This document shows positions 1 to 6,118 of a stretch of DNA of 32,353 nt, piece by piece; within the stretch, counting starts at the first letter, position 1, and the number at the start of each line of letters is the position of its first letter. The DNA comes from Nitrosopumilus sp. UBA526. GTDB taxonomy: Archaea > Thermoproteota > Nitrososphaeria > Nitrososphaerales > Nitrosopumilaceae. The notes under the pieces are model-generated. The model was given only the letters and a program-made list of their open reading frames with translations. It was not told where the DNA came from and searched no databases. A program made the translations under genes and the position numbers. The stretch lies in contig DAXZ01000080.1 in assembly GCA_002506665.1 (NCBI GenBank), forward strand, positions 2,108 through 34,460, in the 5' to 3' direction.

Positions 1-39
1 GATGTTGGAGAATGGCTTACGCAGAACTTTGTTGCATAA
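1..39 (+). CDS. possible 3' end of a truncated gene
   Basis: Frame 1 is open from the window edge and reads DVGEWLTQNFVA followed by TAA at 37-39. If real, this is the last 12 codons of a gene lying mostly outside the window and convergent with the 182-residue gene on the other strand. Twelve codons are far too few to name a family or to exclude chance. Confidence 0.2.
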   Translation, partial: DVGEWLTQNFVA

Positions 40-158
40 TTCATTAAGTCGTACCAAAACCAACGATATGAATAATGCTAGGAGGCATTACAGTCATGAT
101 GTGGGTACAATATCGTCAATTTTATCCAAATATTATGTAGAACTTTGAATTATGCAAC
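23..158. repeat. nested inverted and direct repeats (MITE-like or hairpin patch)
   Basis: GTTGCATAATTCA at 31-43 is the exact reverse complement of TGAATTATGCAAC at 146-158. Each arm is immediately preceded by, or overlaps, a direct copy of AGAACTTTG (23-31 and 139-147). Between the arms lie a further short pair (ACGATAT / ATATCGT) and a hairpin with arms AATGC / GCATT inside 73-88. About 100 bp separates the long arms. This could be a small non-autonomous element, the edge of an insertion sequence, or a structured 3' region between two convergent genes. No transposase is visible. Confidence 0.45.
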
Positions 159-171
159 AGACTATGTTAAA

Positions 172-720
172 TTAGAAACCCTTTGGAAGTGTGCCTCTTT
201 TAGGCTTTGTAGTTTGTACTTGGGCAACAATGCCGTCTACTGTCATGTCTATTCCACTAAAACTTCCAAATGTCTTGTCGGCCGGATGATATGCAAGCCT
301 TTGTCTTGTTGCAAAGTATTGGTTTGATGGTGCAGTATAGCCTGTAACTGTTACTTTTTGATCATTCCAGTTTGTAGTTGGAACCTTGCCCACAGGAGCT
401 GTCAGTCTGACAAAGTATCTGTTTGGTGCTGGAGAATAACCCGTAACCCTGGCTCTGTACTGGTGAAAGTCAGTCATTGGAGCTGTATAGTATGCATTCT
501 CTAATGTCTCTTGTACTGTTGCCGGAGGTTCAGATGCTGGCTTTGGTGCCTCTGCAAGTTGTTGTGTTTCCTTTGGCTGTGTGCTTTTGGGTTTGGTAGT
601 AGCTGCAGGTCCCTCTGCTGGCTTTGCCGCCATCTGGGCAGAAAGCTGTTTTATCTTTGCCTCTAATTCGATGATCTTGTTTTGAAGATCTTGTTTTGTT
701 TGTCTTTTAGCTGCTACCAT
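172..720 (-). CDS. unknown protein: coiled coil, Pro/Ala/Lys linker, Tyr-rich repeat domain
   Basis: 182 residues of unrecognised function. Residues about 8-33 are a charged heptad-like helix (KQDLQNKIIELEAKIKQL), a likely short coiled coil. Residues about 34-70 form a low-complexity linker of A, P, K, T and Q. Residues 72-182 form a Tyr-rich domain with an internal duplication: VTGYSPAPNRYFVR is echoed about 33 residues later by VTGYTAPSNQYFATR. There is no signal peptide or membrane segment, so it should be cytoplasmic. It starts with ATG and is divergent from the next gene. A TATA-like GTACATAAAC lies about 27 nt upstream of the start on this strand. The coiled coil plus linker suggests oligomerisation of the C-terminal module, but that is inference only. 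Confidence 0.7.
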   Translation of the reverse strand: MVAAKRQTKQDLQNKIIELEAKIKQLSAQMAAKPAEGPAATTKPKSTQPKETQQLAEAPKPASEPPATVQETLENAYYTAPMTDFHQYRARVTGYSPAPNRYFVRLTAPVGKVPTTNWNDQKVTVTGYTAPSNQYFATRQRLAYHPADKTFGSFSGIDMTVDGIVAQVQTTKPKRGTLPKGF

Positions 721-788
721 TGATCTGGATGGATAATCTTGGGTTTATGTACATTTGGGTTTAATCTCCTGAACTGGTTTTAATCAAG

Positions 789-796
789 TTTTATAT
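789..796 (+). promoter_or_regulatory. TATA-like box setting a leaderless start at 819
   Basis: TTTTATAT is centred about 26 nt before the ATG at 819. That is the spacing expected for an archaeal TATA box whose transcription starts at the initiation codon. It overlaps the ATG at 795, so 795 is very unlikely to be translated. Confidence 0.55.
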
Positions 797-818
797 GCTA
801 AATTGTATATCTGATTGC

Positions 819-1193
819 ATGGATGATTTTGAAAAAGAGTTTCCTGAATTTGACTGGAAGAATACTCCGGCCTACAAACATCCCGGAGGCAAGAACTGCC
901 CATGTCCAAAGCACGAATACATAAGAGAGCAGATCAACTTTACCAAGCAAGTCAATGAGAAAGGCAAAGAGCCATCAAAGATCACACTAAAGTTTTGTCC
1001 TGATCACTACAGAGTATACATGGACGAGGTGATTCCTGCAATGCCATTCAAGTACAAGCTTTTAACAAAAATTGCATTAAAGCTCGGAGCTATTCAAGTT
1101 GAACAGCTAAAGTACATGGAATCAGAGTTGTGTTTTTACTGTAAATTCGGTTCTGGTGGACATGACAGAAAAACAGAACTGCCACCAATGTAA
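819..1193 (+). CDS. small Cys-rich protein, possible metal-binding (unknown)
   Basis: A 124-residue protein from the ATG at 819; an in-frame ATG at 795 lies within the TATA-like box and is rejected as the start. It contains CPCPKHEY near residue 26, CPDHY near residue 60 and CFYCKFGSGGHDRK near the C-terminus. The Cys and His pairs (CxC, CxxH, CxxC, H) look like metal-site or redox ligands. There is no signal peptide or membrane helix. It lies 25 nt upstream of the UbiD-family gene on the same strand and may be co-transcribed with it. I do not recognise the family. Confidence 0.7.
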   Translation: MDDFEKEFPEFDWKNTPAYKHPGGKNCPCPKHEYIREQINFTKQVNEKGKEPSKITLKFCPDHYRVYMDEVIPAMPFKYKLLTKIALKLGAIQVEQLKYMESELCFYCKFGSGGHDRKTELPPM

Positions 1194-1218
1194 GTATTGG
1201 ACTGACTAGAGAATTACT

Positions 1219-2661
1219 ATGGGAATAAAAGACATTCAAGATTTCATTGTAGAACTTGAAAAGCACGGCGAGTTAAAGAGGGTCAAGGCCACAGTTGACC
1301 CAGATTTGGAGATTGCAGAAATAATGAGAAGAGAGATGTACTCGCGCGGCCCTGCAATACTCTTTGAGAATGTAAAAGGTCATGACATGCCGGTGTTAGG
1401 AAATGCGTTTGGTTCCATGAAGAGGCTAGAGATTGGATTAGAGATGACTGACTTTGTTGAGATCGGTCAGCGTATTGCAGACATGACAAAGATGGATGTC
1501 CCGTCAGGATTGGTAAACAAGATTAAAAAAATTCCAGAACTCGCAAAGATGACTGCCTCATTTCCTAAAGCAGAGACGAGTGGACCTGTAACTGAGGTTA
1601 CATCCAAAGATGCATCGTTTGATGATTTGCCGATTCTCAAATCATGGCCTGAGGATGCAGGCCGATTCATCACTCTAGGAATGGTTGCAACCCGGCATCC
1701 GGAGACCGGAGTCAGAAATTTAGGAGTATACAGGATGCAGATAATTGACAAGACACATGCACTGATGCACTGGCAGAAACACAAGAGGGGCGCCCATCAC
1801 AGTGACATTTCAAAAGACAGGGGAGAGAAAATTCCTACCGCCATAATCATTGGAGGAGAACCGGCAACAATATTTTCATCAATTGCACCAGTACCCGAAG
1901 GGTTGGACAAATACCTGTTTGCTGGAGTTACAAGAAAAGAAGGAATCAAGACTGTAAAATGCAAAACAATTGATCTTGATGTTCCTGCCAACGCAGAGAT
2001 AGTCTTGGAGGGTCATGTAGACCCTGCAGACATTAGAGACGAAGGGCCGTTTGGTGACCATACGGGATACTATACGCCAGTTGAGCCTTATCCGACATTT
2101 ACACTTACAGGGATTATGCGAAGAAAGAGACCGATTTATGTTACCACCGTGGTTGGAAAACCAGTCTTGGAGGACTCATATATTGGAAAGGTCATCGAAC
2201 GTGCATTTTTGCCACTAATTCAGATGTTACATCCAGAAGTTGTGGACTTTGGCATGCCAGCTGCAGGATGGTTCCAAGGAGTTGCAATCATATCAATCAA
2301 AAAAAGATATCCCGGTCAGGCAAAAAAAGTCATGATGGGATTGTGGGGAATGGGACAGCTGTCTCTGACAAAGACGTTCATAGTAGTAGATGAGGATATC
2401 AATATTCATGATGTTAATGATGTAATATGGGCAATTACCACAAGGGCAGATGCTGCAAGAGATACAATGATTATTAACAACACGCCAACTGATACCCTTG
2501 ACCCGGCATCATCGCTTGTCAACCTAGGGTCAAAGATGGGAATTGATGCAACTCAAAAGACTAGAGAGGAAGGATATGAGAGGGAGATTCAGCGCCTAGT
2601 CAGAGTCGATGATGAGACAAAGAGACTAGTCGATTCCAAATGGCAAAGTTATGGACTATGA
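1219..2661 (+). CDS. UbiD-family prenylated-FMN decarboxylase (MqnL candidate)
   Basis: 480 residues, a normal length for the UbiD family, which reversibly decarboxylates aromatic or unsaturated acids using prenylated FMN made by a UbiX partner. Visible family features are the RNLGVYRMQI strand followed by HWQKHKRGAHH, the catalytic-region motif EGPFGDHTGYY, and the C-terminal DPASS-LGSKMGIDATQK segment. The gene converges on mqnC with a 6-bp overlap. That neighbour belongs to the futalosine menaquinone pathway, which needs a UbiD-type decarboxylase (MqnL) in a late step, so that role is the best inference. UbiD substrates vary widely and sequence alone does not fix this one. No ubiX-like gene is in the window. 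Confidence 0.88.
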   Translation: MGIKDIQDFIVELEKHGELKRVKATVDPDLEIAEIMRREMYSRGPAILFENVKGHDMPVLGNAFGSMKRLEIGLEMTDFVEIGQRIADMTKMDVPSGLVNKIKKIPELAKMTASFPKAETSGPVTEVTSKDASFDDLPILKSWPEDAGRFITLGMVATRHPETGVRNLGVYRMQIIDKTHALMHWQKHKRGAHHSDISKDRGEKIPTAIIIGGEPATIFSSIAPVPEGLDKYLFAGVTRKEGIKTVKCKTIDLDVPANAEIVLEGHVDPADIRDEGPFGDHTGYYTPVEPYPTFTLTGIMRRKRPIYVTTVVGKPVLEDSYIGKVIERAFLPLIQMLHPEVVDFGMPAAGWFQGVAIISIKKRYPGQAKKVMMGLWGMGQLSLTKTFIVVDEDINIHDVNDVIWAITTRADAARDTMIINNTPTDTLDPASSLVNLGSKMGIDATQKTREEGYEREIQRLVRVDDETKRLVDSKWQSYGL

Positions 2662-3768
2662 TACCGAGTTGTAAAAATTATCCCTTTCTTCTACCTGATA
2701 TCCGATCTGATGAATTGCGTCAATGACCATCTTGCCGGTCAGTTCAGTTGAGCGTGCACCCGTGCATGAAACTACTTCCTCACCTATCAGGGTTCCACCA
2801 AAGTCATCGGCGCCATACTGCAAGGCAATCTGAGCCATCCCTATACCGTTTGTCAGCCAGGAAGATTGAATGTGTGGGATTAATCCATCAAAGACAAGTC
2901 TAGATATTGCAATCATCTTTAAGAGTTGGGTTCCGCCGGTTCCATATTCTACTAGTCCCTCCTCATGCATCAAGGTATTGTTTGGCTCAAAGTTCCACGG
3001 GATAAATGCCATGAAACCGTTTGTCTCTTCTTGGAGTTTTACAATCTTGGCAAAGTGCTCAACAATGTCATTGTTGTTTTCTACGTGGCCGTACATCATT
3101 GTTGCAGAACCTGGAATGCCAAGAGAGTGGGCCTCTTTCATAATTCTAATCCAGTTATCACTTGAGATTTTTTTGGGACTGATAATTCCCCTGACAGAGT
3201 CAGTCAGAATTTCAGCGCCGGCACCGGGAATCGACTGTAATCCCGCATCTTTTAATCTAGATAGAACCTCGAGGGTGGATGATCTCTCTACTTTTGCAAT
3301 CATGTCTATTTCAGATGTGGATAACCCATGAACGCCAACTAATGGAAATTTCTCCCTGATCATTTTAAACGCGTCCTCATAATATTCAAGTCTCAAGTCT
3401 GGGTTGTGTCCCCCCTGAATTAGAGCTTGGCGAATATTGAACATATCACACGATGTCTTTACCCTCAACTCGATTTGATCAAGAGTTAATGTGTACGAGT
3501 CCTCAGAGCCCGGAGGCCTGTAGAATGCACAAAACTTGCAATCAGTGATACAGACATTTGTATAATTTAAGATGATGTTATTTACAAAGGAGGCTTTTTT
3601 GCCAAACTGTTTTCGTGTAAGATGTCCAGAGACGAGACCCATCAGATGAACGTCATCAGATTCCAACAATCTCAGACAGTCCTCAGGACTGGGCCTTTGA
3701 CCGCTAAGGGAATTTTCCAAAATATCCCTGATATCACTTTTTTGTATCTGCTCAGTAGTCTGACTCAA
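2656..3768 (-). CDS. mqnC: cyclic dehypoxanthine futalosine synthase (radical SAM)
   Basis: A 370-residue radical SAM enzyme of the MqnC/MqnE/CofH group. The cluster-binding motif is C73-x3-C77-x2-C80 in NVCITDCKFCAFYR, followed by ALIQGGHNPDLRLEYYE and VHGLSTSEI, which are typical of MqnC. In the futalosine route it cyclises dehypoxanthine futalosine on the way to menaquinone. The start is TTG at 3768, with a TATA-like ATTAAATAGA centred about 28 nt upstream. Its stop overlaps that of the convergent UbiD gene. CofH and MqnE are the nearest alternatives; FCAFYRPPG and the overall length favour MqnC. Confidence 0.85.
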   Translation of the reverse strand: MSQTTEQIQKSDIRDILENSLSGQRPSPEDCLRLLESDDVHLMGLVSGHLTRKQFGKKASFVNNIILNYTNVCITDCKFCAFYRPPGSEDSYTLTLDQIELRVKTSCDMFNIRQALIQGGHNPDLRLEYYEDAFKMIREKFPLVGVHGLSTSEIDMIAKVERSSTLEVLSRLKDAGLQSIPGAGAEILTDSVRGIISPKKISSDNWIRIMKEAHSLGIPGSATMMYGHVENNNDIVEHFAKIVKLQEETNGFMAFIPWNFEPNNTLMHEEGLVEYGTGGTQLLKMIAISRLVFDGLIPHIQSSWLTNGIGMAQIALQYGADDFGGTLIGEEVVSCTGARSTELTGKMVIDAIHQIGYQVEERDNFYNSVS

Positions 3769-3790
3769 GTATTTTATGTTCTTTAGAATT

Positions 3791-3800
3791 TCTATTTAAT
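3791..3800 (-). promoter_or_regulatory. TATA-like box of mqnC
   Basis: On the minus strand this reads ATTAAATAGA, centred about 28 nt upstream of the TTG start of mqnC. It supports that non-ATG start and leaderless transcription. Confidence 0.45.
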
Positions 3801-3866
3801 TCTTGATAGAAATAATAGACAGGAGAACTGACCAGAAGGTGCGTAATTCCGGTACACCCATGAATG

Positions 3867-5375
3867 CTAGGTGAAAGAGTCCAGTCCTGATTTTTTTGAC
3901 TCTATTTTTTGATTTGCCTCCAAGACCTTGGTCATCTTCTCACCCATGGATTGAGCGGCAGCTATCTTTCGTTTACCTATCCAGTAATATGTCTCATCAA
4001 TGGTGTTTTTGGCAATCAGAACAACAAGCTTGCCTGTATCTTTTCTTCCAGTTCTTCCCCGCCTCTGAATAAATCGAACAGAGCTTGGAACATTGTCATA
4101 AAAGATCACCTGGTTGACTTCGGCGATATCTAGTCCCTCTTCGCCTACACGTGTGGCAATGAGTACCCGAAAGAGTCCGTCTCTAAAGTTCTGTACAGTC
4201 TCAATTTGTTTTTTCTGTTTTAGTCCGGTCTCACCTGCTTTGCCAATCAGAATGCCTGCAGATATTCCAAGATCAGTTAGTTTTTTATAAATCACATCAA
4301 CAGAATCTCGATAGCTTGTAAAGATGAGTGCCTTTCCGGGAACAGACTCGATTATCTCTTTGAGTTTTGGAATCTTTGAATGCTCAATTCCACGAGACTG
4401 TGCCTCATTTGCAAGGTGTATGGCTCTAGTAAAGTTTGGGTCCACCTCAAACAGGTCTTTTACCCCTACACCCTTTTTGGCTTTGGCACGTTCACAAAAT
4501 TTGAGAAATGGTGTAATACCATGTGCCTCTAGTATGTTTAGTGCATAATGAATCCGGATTGCAGTAAATAATGGCTTGGCCGAACGCCTGTTCTGATTCA
4601 GAACAAACTGCCTGATTCTCAGCAGTGCCGAAAGCGATTGCTGCTGGGCCAGAGTAATTCCATTTTTTCTTAGGATATCATATCTTGCATCTAATGCCGT
4701 CTTTAACAGTTTTTGAATTGCTTTTAGTTCAGGAGGAAGTTCTACGTTAATCCACTCTGTGGTTGTCTCCTGAGTGTATGGTGTTACGTCTGGACTATCT
4801 TCTGTGCGTTGGGCTACACTAGAGATGCGGAGTTTTGTTAAAATCTCAGTTGCCTTTTCCTTTTCACTTGGCAGAGTGGCAGTCATCCCAAGAATCCTAG
4901 AGTCCGAGTCCGCAAACCGCTGAGCAATCCCAGAGTAGGCATAGTCACCTACTGCCCTATGCACCTCATCAAATATCACAAGATTGAACTGTTCAGGGAA
5001 TACCAGCTTTCGGTTTAGATCATTTCTGGCAATCTCAGGTGTTGCGCAAACAACACTGTTGTTCCAGAGTCTTGTTCTTTTTTGAATGCTATCCTCCCCA
5101 GTAATGAGAGATATGTCATCGAGTGTGAGATTGTCTTTGAGAAACTCATAATGCTGGTTTACCAAGACCCGAGTAGGTGCCAGAAACAATATCCCTCCGG
5201 TTCCTTGTGAGAGGTATTCAGAAATTACATGCAGAGCCACTGCAGTCTTTCCAAGACCGGTAGGCAAGACCACAATACAGTTCTCCCGGATTGCCTGATT
5301 TGCTAGATTGATTTGATAGTCACGTTTCTCTATCGAGTTTTTTTGTACGTATTTCTTGGCGACAAATTCCGTCAT
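3867..5375 (-). CDS. Hef/FANCM-like superfamily 2 helicase without nuclease domain
   Basis: A DEAD/DEAH-like SF2 helicase of the Hef/FANCM group, which processes stalled forks and branched DNA. It is 502 residues from ATG 5375; an upstream GTG at 5390 gives 507. Numbering from that GTG, motif I is LPTGLGKT with K48, motif II is DEVH from D141, motif III is MTATLP near 169, and motif VI is QRRGRTGR near the C-terminus. The insert between the two RecA domains is helical, as in Hef. Euryarchaeal Hef continues into an XPF-type nuclease and HhH tail. This protein ends about 60 residues after motif VI, so the nuclease must be a separate protein if one acts with it. It is transcribed alone. Confidence 0.85.
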   Translation of the reverse strand: MTEFVAKKYVQKNSIEKRDYQINLANQAIRENCIVVLPTGLGKTAVALHVISEYLSQGTGGILFLAPTRVLVNQHYEFLKDNLTLDDISLITGEDSIQKRTRLWNNSVVCATPEIARNDLNRKLVFPEQFNLVIFDEVHRAVGDYAYSGIAQRFADSDSRILGMTATLPSEKEKATEILTKLRISSVAQRTEDSPDVTPYTQETTTEWINVELPPELKAIQKLLKTALDARYDILRKNGITLAQQQSLSALLRIRQFVLNQNRRSAKPLFTAIRIHYALNILEAHGITPFLKFCERAKAKKGVGVKDLFEVDPNFTRAIHLANEAQSRGIEHSKIPKLKEIIESVPGKALIFTSYRDSVDVIYKKLTDLGISAGILIGKAGETGLKQKKQIETVQNFRDGLFRVLIATRVGEEGLDIAEVNQVIFYDNVPSSVRFIQRRGRTGRKDTGKLVVLIAKNTIDETYYWIGKRKIAAAQSMGEKMTKVLEANQKIESKKSGLDSFT

Positions 5376-5400
5376 CAGATAGAAAAACACAGTTTGTCGG

Positions 5401-5410
5401 TTTTATGCTT
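5401..5410 (-). promoter_or_regulatory. TATA-like box of the Hef-like helicase
   Basis: The minus strand reads AAGCATAAAA here, about 28-30 nt before the ATG at 5375 but only about 15 nt before the GTG at 5390. This favours the ATG as the true start. Confidence 0.35.
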
Positions 5411-5565
5411 TCGTATAGCAAAAAACTATGCTGTTGTAACCAATGTTTACATCACGCTAGGATGTGATATCTTTGTGGGGGTTAGAGGCGTAATACCAAG
5501 ATCATACAATAGTCATTTAGGAGATTTTAGATCGCATCTGAAACTTTGGCAGGCGTGATCAATAT

Positions 5566-6117
5566 ATGGAACGGCCAAGCAGGATTTGTGTGAGTGGTTT
5601 TGATAGACCAAACTGGGACGAGTACTTTATGCTACAGGCAGAGCTAGTCAAGCTCCGCTCAAACTGCATGACAAGACAGGTGGGGGCAGTAATAGTACGG
5701 AACAACAGACAGCTGGCAACAGGATATAATGGAACGCCTCCTGGAATCAAGAATTGTTTTGAAGGTGGATGTAAGAGGTGTCAGCTTCGCATGGAAGGAA
5801 AGGTCAAATCAGGGGAGATGCTTGACAGATGTCTTTGCAATCATGCAGAAGCTAATGCCATCATGCATTGTGCCATATTTGGGATAGAGGCAGGAACAAA
5901 AGGCTCAACACTATACACGACATTTGTCCCGTGTCTAGAATGCACAAAGATGTCAATAACCATCGGAATCAAGAAATTTGTCTGCCTGGATACATATCCA
6001 GAAACAGATGAGGGGTTGTTAAGAGAGGCAAATGTCAGCATAGTCAGCTTGGATAAAAATAAGATCAAAAAATGGGCAATAAAGCTGGCAGACAGATACA
6101 AAGATTTAGAGGGATAA
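5566..6117 (+). CDS. dCMP/CMP-type deaminase
   Basis: A 183-residue zinc-dependent deaminase of the ComEB/dCMP deaminase type, converting dCMP to dUMP for thymidylate synthesis. The zinc and catalytic motifs are H93-A-E95 in NHAEANAI and P-C123-L-E-C126. The substrate-side motif TGYNGTPPGIKNC is present, and the Cys-rich insert CFEGGCKRCQLR between strands is typical of the family. The polymerase gene starts one base after its stop codon, so the two are almost certainly co-transcribed, linking nucleotide supply to DNA synthesis. I see no clear TATA box at the expected distance from 5566. Confidence 0.9.
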   Translation: MERPSRICVSGFDRPNWDEYFMLQAELVKLRSNCMTRQVGAVIVRNNRQLATGYNGTPPGIKNCFEGGCKRCQLRMEGKVKSGEMLDRCLCNHAEANAIMHCAIFGIEAGTKGSTLYTTFVPCLECTKMSITIGIKKFVCLDTYPETDEGLLREANVSIVSLDKNKIKKWAIKLADRYKDLEG

Positions 6118-6118
6118 G

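Noticed and set aside
145..327. 60-residue plus-strand ORF at the left edge
   Set aside because: It runs antisense through the 182-residue gene, has no promoter and no family features.
5446..5468. ATCAC/GTGAT hairpin between the helicase and dCMP deaminase genes
   Set aside because: A 5-bp stem with an 8-nt loop is expected by chance, and it shows no relation to the 24-kb elements.
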